Below are positions 23,167-32,442 of a stretch of 49,689 nucleotides of DNA, one piece after another; the first letter of the stretch is position 1, and each line of letters opens with the position of its first letter. The position numbers were made by a program, and so were the translations under genes. The notes beneath the pieces were generated by a model. That model saw nothing but the letters and a program-made list of their open reading frames with translations, was not told the DNA's origin and ran no database searches. The stretch comes from JBEHWX01 sp048498995 (GTDB lineage Bacteria; Bacteroidota; Ignavibacteria; OLB7). The stretch spans positions 1 to 49,689 of the forward strand of contig JBEHWX010000039.1 of assembly GCA_048498995.1 (NCBI GenBank), given 5' to 3'.

Positions 23167-23483
23167 ACGATCTTGCGGATCGTGTCGAACTGGAGATACG
23201 GGTGCATCTGCTGGAGCTTGTCGATCGCGTCGCTGGCCGACATCTGCTGCCGCATCTCGCGATACGACTTGCGGATCTGATAGTCACGGAGGGACTTCTG
23301 GTCGATCAGCTTGTGCTGCGTGAGCAGCGCATACGTCTCATCATCGATCAAATCCGCGAGCGGATTCAACCGCGCCTCGTTCTGTGCCACGGGGGCGAAG
23401 CCATCGTTCGCCAGAACCTGGTCGGCATTATCCTTTGCGGCCTGCGCAAGTCGGATCTTCGAACGAACAGTTGTACCAGGCAT
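23142..23483 (-). CDS. Uncharacterised 113-residue helical protein
   Basis: The ATG at 23483 is preceded by a strong GAGGAG ribosome-binding site and the gene ends 70 bp before a clear terminator, so it is expressed as a single unit. The protein is charged and mostly helical by composition. The second half (QKSLRDYQIRKSYREM, then SASDAIDKLQQ, then YLQFDTIRKIVY) has the spacing of a small helix-turn-helix domain, but this is only suggestive. I do not recognise the family. It is flanked by a truncated secreted gene and a 750-bp gene-free region. Confidence 0.7.
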   Translation of the reverse strand: MPGTTVRSKIRLAQAAKDNADQVLANDGFAPVAQNEARLNPLADLIDDETYALLTQHKLIDQKSLRDYQIRKSYREMRQQMSASDAIDKLQQMHPYLQFDTIRKIVYQVSKAS

Positions 23484-24231
23484 GTTGGGGTTCTCCTCTT
23501 CGAATCAGTTGTAGGGAAAACGTGACGCGCTTTGCGTAATCATCGTATCTGTTTTGCTCAATGCTCGATTCGATGTTGTTGATGAAAGAAGGTTTGAGTA
23601 ACGGTTTGTCCGAATTCATCCCTCATCCCCTCCGCGTCTTCCCCCGATACCTCGGCCGTTCGCGCTCCGAACGTGACGGAAACGAAAAAGCCGAATCCAC
23701 CATGTGATTCGGCTCAGATCTCACCGCGTATCGCGTGATGCCAGCCGAATTCACTTTGCTCTCACATAAGGACGCATGCTCCCGAAGAGGGACACGCGAC
23801 GCTTCGTTTGTAACTCGAGAGAGCTCTCGATCCATACGCCCCTCATCGACGTTGCGACCGCCGGTATGTTCCGGCGACCTCGGGCGTTTCTGACGATCGA
23901 TTGAAGTAACTCGTACCAGCGTTATACGATGCGACCTTCCTTGCTTGAGGAATTCAACAATGTTCCGGGTATCAACACAACACGGGAGAGAGGAGAATTG
24001 TTACATCGACTCAGGCTCCCGCGTCGATCGCCCCCTGTGAACCTATGAACACGCCAAACTCGGAAAAGTTAGCAGCGTGGCGAATGCCTCTTAACGACGT
24101 GAAAACAAGGGGGTAATTGGATGTTTTCCCCCCTCGGAGACTCCGCGGCGCCGATGCGAGCATCATAAAGACCCTCGATCGGCCGAAAACCGTACTCCCG
24201 TGCTGTAACGAATTGTACATGGAGGCGGTGC
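23484..24231. other. Gene-poor 750-bp region with two minus-strand terminators
   Basis: No convincing protein gene is present. A 9-bp perfect stem (23689-23697 with 23706-23714) is followed on the minus strand by TTTTTCGTTT, which implies a transcript arriving from higher coordinates, possibly an unrecognised small RNA between about 23715 and 24100. Near 24107-24132 GGGGG/CCCCC pairing followed by TTGTTTT on the minus strand fits a terminator for the epimerase gene. Base composition is lower in GC than the neighbours. Confidence 0.5.
23682..23714 (-). terminator. Orphan rho-independent terminator
   Basis: A stem AGCCGAATC/GATTCGGCT with loop CACCATGT is followed on the minus strand by five T residues. 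No minus-strand gene ends nearby, so it may end a small RNA. Confidence 0.75.
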
Positions 24232-25161
24232 TCAGAGCGGAAGGCTCGCCAGCGCCTCCTCCAGAAGGGGATGGCGGAAACGATAGCCGAGCTTCAGCGC
24301 CCGCCGCGGATGCGCCCACTGCCCACCGACCACCGCCTCGGCCCCCTGGCCGAAGAGCAGCCGGAGCGCCAGCGGCGGCACCGGAATCACCGAGGGGCGT
24401 CCGAGCCGGCGCCCGAGCGCGCGGCTGAACTCGCGGTTGGTCACGATCCCCGGCGCCACCGCGTTGATCGGGCCGGAGGCCTCCGGGTTGTCGATCGCCC
24501 AGAGGAGAAGCTCGAGCTCGTCCTCGATGTGGATCCAGGGGAACGGCTGCTTCCCCGAGCCGATCGGGCCGCCGACGAAGAGGCGAAAGGGGAGGAGAAT
24601 GCTCGCCAGCGCCCCGTCGCGCGGATCGAGCACCAGGCCGGTCCGCACCAGCACCACCCGCGTTCCGAGCGCCGAGGCTCGCTGCGCCTCGGCCTCCCAG
24701 TCCCAGCAGAGGGTGCCGAGAAAGTCGATGCCGGCCGGCGAGCTCTCGTCGAGCTGGCCGGGAGGGCAGCTCCCGTAGTAGCCGACGGCGCTGGCGTTCA
24801 CCAGCACGGAGGGACGCCGCTCGGCGCGCGCGATCGCCTCCACGATGTTGCGCGTGCTATCGATCCGGCTGGCGCGGAGAATCTTCTTCCGCTCCGGCGT
24901 CCAGCGGGAGGCCACCGGCGCGCCGGCCAGGTTCACCACCGCGTCGGCGCCGTCGATCGCCGCGACCCAGGGGCCGTCGGACATCGAGCTGTCCCACCGC
25001 AGATGCTCGGCCGCCTCCGGCAGCTCGGTTCGCGCCCGCGCCACGTTGCGCGCCAGCACCGTTACCCGATCTCCGCGCGCGGCCAGGCGCCGCACCAGCT
25101 CCGAGCCGATCAATCCGGTGGCGCCCGCCACCACCACCCGCCGTCCGTTTCCGCCAGGCAT
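24232..25161 (-). CDS. TIGR01777-family NAD(P)-dependent epimerase (YfcH-like SDR)
   Basis: This 309-residue protein starts at MPGGNGRRV (ATG 25161, preceded by GGAGGAAAC). It shows the Rossmann motif VVVAGATGLIGSELVRRL, the family motif VNLAGAPVASRWTPERKK, the SAVGYYG active-site region (Ser/Tyr), and a C-terminal DUF1731-type segment (PLALRLLFGQGAEAVVGGQWAHPRRALKLGYRF). The family is widespread and the substrate is unknown; E. coli YfcH is the model. A much longer open frame upstream in the same phase belongs to antisense/out-of-frame reading of the next gene and is not part of this protein. Confidence 0.9.
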   Translation of the reverse strand: MPGGNGRRVVVAGATGLIGSELVRRLAARGDRVTVLARNVARARTELPEAAEHLRWDSSMSDGPWVAAIDGADAVVNLAGAPVASRWTPERKKILRASRIDSTRNIVEAIARAERRPSVLVNASAVGYYGSCPPGQLDESSPAGIDFLGTLCWDWEAEAQRASALGTRVVLVRTGLVLDPRDGALASILLPFRLFVGGPIGSGKQPFPWIHIEDELELLLWAIDNPEASGPINAVAPGIVTNREFSRALGRRLGRPSVIPVPPLALRLLFGQGAEAVVGGQWAHPRRALKLGYRFRHPLLEEALASLPL

Positions 25162-25277
25162 GTTTCCTCCGTGGTTCCGTCTGAACGGACAACCTCGGAA
25201 ATACCAGCGAAGTTCCCATATCTCCCGGCGGCGCGGCGCGGGGAGGGGGCCCCACGCCGGCGGTTCCAGTCCGATCG

Positions 25278-26996
25278 TCACCGCGCGATCATCACCGGGT
25301 AGCAGGCCGTTCCCTCGGCCGTCCTGAGCACCAGGAGCCAGGCCCCGCGCGCCATCCCGTCGAGCTCGAGGCGGAGCGGCGCCCCGCTCTCCAGGGGAGC
25401 GGCGTCGGCACGGGCCGCGCGCCGGCCGAGCGTGGAGTAGAGGGCGGCGTCGAGAATCGCCGGCGCGTCCTCCCGAGGGATCACCAGAAGGGCGTTGCCG
25501 CGGCGAGCTATCGCGTAGCGGAGATCGGTCGCGTCGCGATCCGTCATGGCCGGCACGCCGCTCGTCGCGCCGATCGTGGCGATGTAGATGTCGTCCCCGA
25601 CGATGGTGCCGAGCGTGTCGCTCCCGACGCTCCGGACCACGAAGTCGCCGAAGGTGGGGGCACCGCCGAACGGGCCGGCCAGGAGCACGTTTCCCGCCCC
25701 GTCCACGCACATCGGCCCTCCCTGCGCGTCGCTGGCCGAGCGGCCCCAGCCGCTGGTGAGCTCCCAGTCGAGCTGGCCGGCCGGGGAGAGCTTGTCGACG
25801 AACACCTCTCCCTGGGGCAGATCCTGCGAGAAGCCGCTCACGTAGAGATTCCCGTCGGCGTCGGTGGTCATCCCCTGCACCAGCTGGAGCCACATGCCGG
25901 AGTAGATGTGCGTCCAGGCGCGCGAGCCGTCGGCGCGGTACATTACCACCGCGGCGTCCGCCTCGGAGGCGGAGCGGTAGGAGCTGTCGCCGATCCGGAT
26001 CGTGTTGAGATAGGAGATGCCGACGTAGCTGTTGCCGGCGCGGTCGACGTGGAGGGTCATCGGCTGCCAGGTGAAGTCCATCGGTGGCCTGTACGATCCG
26101 CCTCCATCGGCCACGACCCCGTCGATGGAGCCGTCGGCGCGCCAGCGCGCCACGAAGTAGCTCGATGTCCCCCCCGCGTCGACCGTCTGGGCGCCGAAGC
26201 TCGCCTGTCCGCCGAACTCGCCGATCATCATCAGGCTTCCGGAGACGGTTGCGGCGAGCCCCTCGCAGATATCGGTGCCGCTTCCACCGGCGCGCACCGC
26301 CATGCGGAGCTCTCCGTCGGGGGCCATGCGCGCCAGGAAGATGTCGCTTCCGCCGGCGCTGGTCAGGTGCGACGGGCCGAGATCGATCGCTCCCCTGAAC
26401 GAGCCGCCGAGCCAGATGCCGTCGGCGGTGAGGGCGATGGAGGTGGCCATGAGGGAATCGCTGGAGGTGACGATCTTGTACCAGTCGAGCATCCCGTCGG
26501 CATCGTACTTCAGCACGATGAAGTTCCCCCGGAGCCCCTGGCCGAGCTCGAGGAGCGTGTCGCCGCGATCGATCGTGAGCCCGCGTCCGACGAACGACAG
26601 CGCCACGTAGCTGTTGCCGTCGGCGTCGAGCGCCATCACCGCGCGCCGGCTCAGGTTCAACTGCGTGGTGGCGATCGACCGGCGCCAGCGGAGCGTGCCG
26701 TCCGGGCGCCAGCTGGCCAGAAGCTGCGTGAACACCCGCCGCGGATCGGTCTGATTGAAGTCGCGGGTGGTGCCGGTCATGTAGATATTTCCCCGGGCAT
26801 CGAGGCCGAGCCCCGTCGGGATCTCCCCGCCGGCCATGCCGAGGGTCCAGACGTTGCGCCACGAGGGTTGCCCCGAGGGTTGCCCCGAGGGTTGCCCCGA
26901 GGGTTGCCCCGAGGGTTGCCCCGAGGGTTGCTGGGCATGGAGGGAGGCGGAGGCCAGCAAGAGGGCCACGAGCAGTATGACAGGTACGGTACGCAT
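25278..26996 (-). CDS. Secreted SBBP-type beta-propeller protein
   Basis: This 572-residue protein has a signal peptide (MRTVPVILLVALLLASASLHA), then a PSGQ repeat linker, then a propeller with repeated A-D-GN-Y-(V/M)-(T/A)-G strands (LDARGNIYMTGTTRD, LDADGNSYVALSF, VDRAGNSYVGISY, TDADGNLYVSGFS, VDGAGNVLLAGPF). This is the SBBP (beta-propeller) repeat pattern. The last 60 residues (YSTLGRRAARADA...GAWLLVLRTAEG) resemble a divergent T9SS sorting domain. It is likely surface or extracellular. The gene is last in a minus-strand pair with the epimerase 117 bp downstream. Confidence 0.75.
   Translation of the reverse strand: MRTVPVILLVALLLASASLHAQQPSGQPSGQPSGQPSGQPSGQPSWRNVWTLGMAGGEIPTGLGLDARGNIYMTGTTRDFNQTDPRRVFTQLLASWRPDGTLRWRRSIATTQLNLSRRAVMALDADGNSYVALSFVGRGLTIDRGDTLLELGQGLRGNFIVLKYDADGMLDWYKIVTSSDSLMATSIALTADGIWLGGSFRGAIDLGPSHLTSAGGSDIFLARMAPDGELRMAVRAGGSGTDICEGLAATVSGSLMMIGEFGGQASFGAQTVDAGGTSSYFVARWRADGSIDGVVADGGGSYRPPMDFTWQPMTLHVDRAGNSYVGISYLNTIRIGDSSYRSASEADAAVVMYRADGSRAWTHIYSGMWLQLVQGMTTDADGNLYVSGFSQDLPQGEVFVDKLSPAGQLDWELTSGWGRSASDAQGGPMCVDGAGNVLLAGPFGGAPTFGDFVVRSVGSDTLGTIVGDDIYIATIGATSGVPAMTDRDATDLRYAIARRGNALLVIPREDAPAILDAALYSTLGRRAARADAAPLESGAPLRLELDGMARGAWLLVLRTAEGTACYPVMIAR
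26862..26933. repeat. 12-bp coding tandem repeat (PSGQ linker)
   Basis: Six head-to-tail units of CGAGGGTTGCCC (the last ends CTG) encode PSGQ repeats directly after the signal peptide of the propeller protein. The unit is a multiple of 3, so copy-number change keeps the frame. Confidence 0.9.
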
Positions 26997-27130
26997 TGCA
27001 GGTCAGAAGAATAGGGTGAGGGGGCACGGCGCGCGCCGGGCGTTGCTTGCGGGAAAACATATCCGCGGGACGGCGGCCGGGACGAACCGATGTTGGGGCG
27101 GTTGTTAAGATTCTATCACACGCTACGATC

Positions 27131-28726
27131 ATGGCTGGATCGCGAGACCTCTACGAGCTGATCGGAACGCTCAGCAAATCCGAGAAGCGTTACTGCACGA
27201 TGATGCTCGAGGCCGGGGCGGGGCGGAAGGCCAGGTGCTGCCTGCGGCTGTTCGAGATCCTGAGCGGGATGCCGGAGCCGGACGAGGCCGGCGTGCGCGC
27301 GGCGGTGGCCGGGGAGCCGTTCGCCCGGCATCTGGCCGTGACCAAAAAGCATCTCTACGAGCATCTGCTCCGCTCCCTCCGGAGCTTCGAGGCGCACAGA
27401 TCGAAGCGTCGCGTGGTCCGAGGCCTGATCGACGGGGCGGAGATGCTCCTGGAGCGCGGCCTCACCAGCCAGGCCCGCGGCCGGCTCCGGGAGGCGCGCG
27501 CGCTGGCCGAGCGCTACGAGCACCTGCCGGAGCTGCTGATCATCGTGAAGATGATCGAGCGGCTCGACATGCAGGAGGGATTCATCGGGCAGGACCCGGA
27601 GTATCTGCGGCGGCAGAGGGGGGAGGTGGAGGATATTCTCGGGCGGATCTCGAACTACTGGGATTACCTCCACGCCTGGACCACCCTCTCCTGCATCCTG
27701 ATGCGGAACGGGCCGGTGGTGGAGGATGGCGAGCGCGGAGAGGTCGAGCCGCTCCGGAATCCCTTCCTCTCGCTGGCGCCGCCGATGTCGCTGCAGGCGC
27801 GGCGGGTGCGGCTGGAGGGGATGCGCACCTACCACCTGCTCACCTCGCGCTACGATCTCGGCTACGAGGAGTCGATCGAGGCGCTCAGGTTCGTGGAGTC
27901 CTTTCCGATGGAGGACCGGATGGAGCGCCTCAATTACATCTCCCTGCTCTACAACCACGCGATCATCGCCATGAGGGTCGGCCGGTACGCCAACGCGCGC
28001 CGGTCGGCCGCGAAGCTCCGCGCGCTCGAGCCGCGCGGACGTCTCGACCGGATCCACCACGCCCGCGTGGAGTTCTGGCTGAGGTTCGATCTCTATCTGC
28101 TCGACCTCGACCACGAGGCGATCGCGGGAATGAAGGAGGAGCTGGAGCGGATCTGCCGGATGGAGAGCGAGGGGCACGCGCTGCAGATGCGGATCGGCTA
28201 CACGATTCATCTGGCCATCGCGCAGTACGCCAACGGACAGGCGCGCGAGGCGCTCGGCACGCTTCATCCGCTGATCAACGACTGCCGTCCCGGATTCCGG
28301 AACGACGCGCTCTGCATGGCCCGTCTGTTCCGCCTGATGATCACCTTCGATCTCGGGGATGTCGAGACGCTTCCCTACCTGATCCGCTCCACCTACCGCT
28401 TCATCTCGAAGTACCGCGGCGTCTCCCGCGCCGACGGCATCGTGCTCCGCTTCATGCGACGCCTGACGAACCTTCCCACGCGCCGCGAGCTCGTCGAGGA
28501 GCTGGTCGGGGTCCGCGCCGAGCTGATTGCCGCCACCGCGGAGCTGGGAGGGCGCGCGCCGCTTCTCTCCTGGATTCTTCCGTGGCTCGACGCGAAGATC
28601 ACCGGACGCGGCTACGCCGAGCTCGCGCGGGAGTATCACCGCGCCATGGAGGTCGTCGATGATCCGCCGGAGCGGCGGGCCGAGAGAGAGGATGGGAGCC
28701 GGGGAGAGACCGCGCTGGCGGCATGA
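27131..28726 (+). CDS. Conserved helical (TPR-like) protein of unknown function
   Basis: This 531-residue protein begins ASRDLYELIGTLSKSEKRYC after the Met; the LxxLIxSLSKSEKRY opening is shared by a widespread uncharacterised family in Bacteroidetes and relatives. The rest is almost wholly helical with TPR-like spacing (RGLTSQARGRLREARALAE, YNHAIIAMRVGRYANARRSAAKL, LAIAQYANGQAREALGTLHPL). It has no signal peptide or membrane segment, so it is cytoplasmic. The ATG at 27131 is the conserved start; the frame is open 84 bp further upstream. It lies 90 bp before rsgA in the same direction and could be co-transcribed. Function unknown. Confidence 0.75.
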   Translation: MAGSRDLYELIGTLSKSEKRYCTMMLEAGAGRKARCCLRLFEILSGMPEPDEAGVRAAVAGEPFARHLAVTKKHLYEHLLRSLRSFEAHRSKRRVVRGLIDGAEMLLERGLTSQARGRLREARALAERYEHLPELLIIVKMIERLDMQEGFIGQDPEYLRRQRGEVEDILGRISNYWDYLHAWTTLSCILMRNGPVVEDGERGEVEPLRNPFLSLAPPMSLQARRVRLEGMRTYHLLTSRYDLGYEESIEALRFVESFPMEDRMERLNYISLLYNHAIIAMRVGRYANARRSAAKLRALEPRGRLDRIHHARVEFWLRFDLYLLDLDHEAIAGMKEELERICRMESEGHALQMRIGYTIHLAIAQYANGQAREALGTLHPLINDCRPGFRNDALCMARLFRLMITFDLGDVETLPYLIRSTYRFISKYRGVSRADGIVLRFMRRLTNLPTRRELVEELVGVRAELIAATAELGGRAPLLSWILPWLDAKITGRGYAELAREYHRAMEVVDDPPERRAEREDGSRGETALAA

Positions 28727-28816
28727 TCGGGGGCGTGGCGCGCGGATCCGTTCGCTCCTCTGGCATGGCGCCTGTATATTGCCGGCTCGTACCGATGAAC
28801 GTGGGATGAAAGGATC

Positions 28817-29929
28817 ATGGCGTCGAGCTCTTCACGCGGCGGAAAACATAGCAGGTTGCGGCGGGCCCAGAAGGACTGGGTCAAGGGGAATCGCGAGCGC
28901 GCGCAGCGGATCGATCCGGAGGCCGAAGGGGCCGCCGCCGGCCGCGAGCGGATGAAGCCGAAGGCGATCACCCTGGAAGCCGACGGGAACGTGATAGCGC
29001 TCCCGCGCGGCCGCGTGATGCTGGCCGAGAGCGGACGCTACGATGTCCGGCTCGATGAGGGAGGAGAGGTGCTCAACTGCAAGGTGAAGCGGGGCGCCTC
29101 CACCGAGAACGAGCTCTCCACGCTCGTCGTGGTGGGGGACTTCGTCCGCGTGCAGCCGCTCGAGGATGGACGGGGGCTGATCCACCATGTCGAGGAGCGG
29201 GCCACCCATCTGGGGCGCAACGCCGCCGGCCGCGAGGGGATGGAGCATGTGATCGCCGCCAACGTCGATCTTCTCGTCTGCATCGTCTCGGCCGACCGGC
29301 CGAACTTCCGCCGCACGATCATCGACCGCTACATCGTCTCGGCGCTGCTCGGGCATGTGAAGCCGCTGGTGGTGATGAACAAGATGGACACGGTGGAGGG
29401 GGAGCTGGACGAGCTGCTGCGGGAGGAGATGGCGATCTACGAGGATCTCGGCTATCAGACGCTGTTCACGAGCACGGTGACCGGTGAGGGAATCGACGAG
29501 CTCGCCTCCGCGATCGCCGGCATCACCACGGTGCTGGTGGGGCACTCCGGCGTCGGCAAATCCTCCCTGACCAACGTTCTGCTCGGCCGGAACGAGCGCC
29601 GCACCGGCGAGGTGCGCGAGAAGGACCGGCGCGGCACCCACACCACGATCGGCTCGGCGATGATGCCCCTGCCGGATGATGGCGGCTACCTGATCGATAC
29701 CCCCGGCATGCGGGAGTTCGGTATCTGGGATCTGGAGCCGGAGGAGCTCGACGGCTACTTCGTCGAGTTCCAGGACTATCTGCAGCAGTGCCGCTTCCTC
29801 CCCTGTACCCACACCCACGAGCCCGGCTGCGCCGTGATCGCCGCGGTGGAGGAGGGGGAGATCGACGAGGGGCGCTACGCCAGCTACCTGAACATCTTCG
29901 AATCGCTCAAGGAGGAGTCGGGACGCTAG
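28817..29929 (+). CDS. rsgA: Ribosome small-subunit GTPase RsgA (YjeQ)
   Basis: This 370-residue circularly permuted GTPase acts late in 30S assembly. An N-terminal Lys/Arg-rich extension (1-45) precedes the OB fold (about 50-125). The G motifs appear in permuted order: NKMD (G4), then SxxTGEG, then P-loop GHSGVGKSS (242-250), then T(T)IGSAM and DTPGMREFGIWDL (G3). A C-terminal zinc knuckle reads CRFLPCTHTHEPGC. AAGGATC precedes the ATG. The stop codon lies within the loop of a terminator hairpin. Confidence 0.95.
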   Translation: MASSSSRGGKHSRLRRAQKDWVKGNRERAQRIDPEAEGAAAGRERMKPKAITLEADGNVIALPRGRVMLAESGRYDVRLDEGGEVLNCKVKRGASTENELSTLVVVGDFVRVQPLEDGRGLIHHVEERATHLGRNAAGREGMEHVIAANVDLLVCIVSADRPNFRRTIIDRYIVSALLGHVKPLVVMNKMDTVEGELDELLREEMAIYEDLGYQTLFTSTVTGEGIDELASAIAGITTVLVGHSGVGKSSLTNVLLGRNERRTGEVREKDRRGTHTTIGSAMMPLPDDGGYLIDTPGMREFGIWDLEPEELDGYFVEFQDYLQQCRFLPCTHTHEPGCAVIAAVEEGEIDEGRYASYLNIFESLKEESGR

Positions 29930-29942
29930 AGCTCCCGACTCC
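29914..29942. terminator. Hairpin overlapping the rsgA stop codon
   Basis: Arms 29914-29923 and 29933-29942 pair perfectly (10 bp). The TAG stop (29927-29929) lies in the loop, so the last codons of rsgA form the left arm. It lies between convergent genes and could serve both; no long U tract is present. Confidence 0.6.
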
Positions 29943-30043
29943 TTCCCGCGCCAATCGGCTCGCGCGCGTCATTCGCCTTCGCCTGCCTCATCCGCGCGCG
30001 TCGCATCGCGCGCGGTACATCGCGCCGCGACCATCCTTCGCGA

Positions 30044-31753
30044 TCACCCCTGCCGCTTCTTCTCCTCTTCCTCCGACCTCGGCTTCTTCAGGAACTTCGT
30101 CACGTCCAGCGCCTCCAGCGCGTGCTGCACGCCGTGGCGCTTCTTGATGATCGCCGGCTGCGGGCCGAGCTGCTCCTCCTGGATCATCAGCGGCAGCTTC
30201 ACGATGAAGGTGCTCCCCTGTCCCGGCTCGCTCTCGACGGTGATCACGCCGCCATGCGCGCCGACGGTCCACTGCACGATCGACAGTCCGAGTCCGGCGC
30301 CGCCGAGCTCGCGGCTGCGCGCCTTGTCGACACGATAGAAGCGGTCGAAGATCTTCTTCTGATGCTCCGAGGAGATGCCGATGCCGGTATCGCGCACCCG
30401 CACCTCGGCGAACTTCCCATCGCGGTGCTGCGTGATCGAGATCAGCCCACCCTCCGGCGTATACTTCACCGCGTTGTCCACCAGGTTGAGAAACACCTGA
30501 TAGAGCTTGGCGCGGTCGGCCATCACGTGGAGCTCCTCGCTGTTCCGGTAGTTGATGAAGATGTTCTTCGGCGTGCCGAGGATCGTGGCCGCGTCGGCCA
30601 GATCGGAGAGCATCTCGGTGAGGTTGGTCTCCTCCATCTGGAGGGAGATCTGCGACATGTCGGCGCGGGAGAGGAGGAGCAGGTATTCGACCACGCGGGA
30701 GAGGCGGAGCACCTCCTGCAGCGCGCTCGAGAGGATATCCTGATACTGCTCCGGCGACTTTCGCGTTCTCAGGGCCAGCTCGAGCTCGCCGGTCAGAATG
30801 GTCAGCGGCGTGCGGAGCTCGTGCGAGGCATCGGCCGTGAACTGGCGCACCCGCTCGAACGAGCTCTCCAGACGGGAGATCATGTCGTTGAGCGTTTCCG
30901 AGAGGCGGCCGATCTCGTCGTTTCTGTTCGGCACCTGCAGGCGCCGCGAGAGATTCGAGGCGGTGATATCCATGGCCGTGCGCGTGATCTCGTCGACCGG
31001 ATGGAGCGACGTGCGCGCCAGGAACCAACCGCCGAAGGTCGAGAGCACCAGCACCACCGGTGCCAGCAGCACGAGCGTGCCGAAGAACTCCTCCAGCAGC
31101 GAGCGCACCTCGTCGACCGGATAGGCGGCCGCGATCAGCGCCGATCGCGAGCGGGCGATCGCCACCCGGATCGACTGCGGCTCCTCGCTCCTGCGCACCA
31201 CCTGCGAGGTGGTGGTGAAGTGCGGCACCGAATCCTGCGCCAGCTCGATGAAGACCCGCGGCAGGTTCAGCGAATCCTTCCCGAGGTTGTCCGAGCGGTA
31301 GACGATCCGTCCCGTGGTGTCCATGATCTGAATCATGAAGTTCCGCGGGTTCAGCACGATATGCTCGTAGATCGCCGACCAGACCGGATCGACCGACTCC
31401 TGCTCCGGCGTCCGCTTGCGCCCTATGATCGTCGGACGGACGGTGGTGATCGTGTCGTGGCCGAGCGAGTCCTTCCGGAGGAAGGAAAGTTGGTCGGCCA
31501 GCGCGCTGGTGTCCCCGTTGCGGTCGCGGCGATGCGCGGCGCTCTCGTCCTCCTTCTCCTTGTCGTCCGGCGTCTCGGCTTCCTTCCTGATGATCAGGTC
31601 GAGCGAGGAGACGACCTTGCTGAGGGAGACGTCGAGATTGGTCTTGAGCTCGCTGGAGACCGAGGTATAGGTGAGCACGCCGAAGACGCCGAGCGAGACG
31701 GCGACGACGAGCCCGAACCAGAGCGTGAGCCGCGCCCGGAGGGACATGCTCAT
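30044..31753 (-). CDS. Membrane sensor histidine kinase
   Basis: This 569-residue protein has a short cytoplasmic start, TM1 (about 10-31), a periplasmic sensor region (32-222), TM2 (224-246), HAMP (about 247-300), HisKA with ASHELRTP (phospho-accepting His311), and HATPase_c with N box NLVDNAVKY (423-431), DTGIGIS (455-461) and GGAGLGLSIV (484-493). The C-terminus has a basic tail (KKPRSEEEEKKRQG). Its ATG overlaps the response-regulator stop (ATGA), so the pair is translationally coupled. The signal sensed is unknown; the periplasmic part is charged in its first third and shows no recognisable ligand domain. Confidence 0.93.
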   Translation of the reverse strand: MSMSLRARLTLWFGLVVAVSLGVFGVLTYTSVSSELKTNLDVSLSKVVSSLDLIIRKEAETPDDKEKEDESAAHRRDRNGDTSALADQLSFLRKDSLGHDTITTVRPTIIGRKRTPEQESVDPVWSAIYEHIVLNPRNFMIQIMDTTGRIVYRSDNLGKDSLNLPRVFIELAQDSVPHFTTTSQVVRRSEEPQSIRVAIARSRSALIAAAYPVDEVRSLLEEFFGTLVLLAPVVLVLSTFGGWFLARTSLHPVDEITRTAMDITASNLSRRLQVPNRNDEIGRLSETLNDMISRLESSFERVRQFTADASHELRTPLTILTGELELALRTRKSPEQYQDILSSALQEVLRLSRVVEYLLLLSRADMSQISLQMEETNLTEMLSDLADAATILGTPKNIFINYRNSEELHVMADRAKLYQVFLNLVDNAVKYTPEGGLISITQHRDGKFAEVRVRDTGIGISSEHQKKIFDRFYRVDKARSRELGGAGLGLSIVQWTVGAHGGVITVESEPGQGSTFIVKLPLMIQEEQLGPQPAIIKKRHGVQHALEALDVTKFLKKPRSEEEEKKRQG

Positions 31754-32442
31754 TCTTTCTCTTCCTCCACGATGTTCTCGCGCATGACGTAGCCGACGCC
31801 GCGGATCGAGTGGATCAGGCGGGAGCCGCCGTCGACCTCGATCTTGTTCCGAAGCCGGTTGATGTAGACATCCACGAGATTCGAGTCCGCGTAGAAGTTG
31901 TAGTTCCAGACGTGCTGCGTGATCACCGAGCGGCTGACGACGCGGTCGGCGTTGCGCATCAGGTATTCGAGCAGCGCGTATTCGCGCGCGGTGAGCTCGA
32001 TGTCGTTGTTGCCGCGGCGGGCCTTGTGGGAGATGGTATCGAGCACCAGATCGCCGACCTTCAGCTGGGTGGACTTCTCGACGCTGGAGCGGCGGAGCAT
32101 CGAGCGGATGCGGGCCATCAGCTCCTCGAAGTGGAAGGGCTTGGCCAGATAGTCGTCGGCGCCGGAATCCAGGCCGATGATCTTGTCCTGGATGGTCCCC
32201 TTGGCCGTCAGGATCAGCACCGGGGTGTTGACGCCTCGGGCGCGGAGCTCGCGCAGCAGCGAGATGCCGTCGCGCTTCGGCATCATCAGGTCGAGGATGA
32301 TGCCGTCGTACTCTCCGGTGAGCGCCTTTTCCAGTCCCTGCTCGCCGTCGTAGGCGGCCTCGACGCCGTAATGCTCCTCGCGCAGCCCCTGCATGATGAA
32401 ATTGGCCACCTTCTTCTCGTCTTCGATCACTAAGAGCTTCAT
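31750..32442 (-). CDS. OmpR/PhoB-family response regulator
   Basis: This 230-residue protein has a receiver domain (acid pocket IEDE, phospho-accepting Asp51 in DLMMPKRDG, Thr79, Lys101) followed by a winged-helix DNA-binding domain (LTAREYALLEYLMRN, VNRLRNKIE-type SNLVDVYINRLRNKIE, IRGVGYVM). I chose ATG 32442 (MKLLVIEDE); a GGAGAAC motif lies upstream and the in-frame sequence before it is not conserved. It is coupled to the histidine kinase downstream. The 450-bp gap to the divergent gene is the likely site of autoregulation. Confidence 0.94.
   Translation of the reverse strand: MKLLVIEDEKKVANFIMQGLREEHYGVEAAYDGEQGLEKALTGEYDGIILDLMMPKRDGISLLRELRARGVNTPVLILTAKGTIQDKIIGLDSGADDYLAKPFHFEELMARIRSMLRRSSVEKSTQLKVGDLVLDTISHKARRGNNDIELTAREYALLEYLMRNADRVVSRSVITQHVWNYNFYADSNLVDVYINRLRNKIEVDGGSRLIHSIRGVGYVMRENIVEEEKE

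Noticed and set aside
24232..27132. Single 966-residue protein on the minus strand
   Set aside because: The frame joins the real epimerase to out-of-frame reading of the upstream propeller gene; the epimerase has its own ribosome-binding site and start at 25161.
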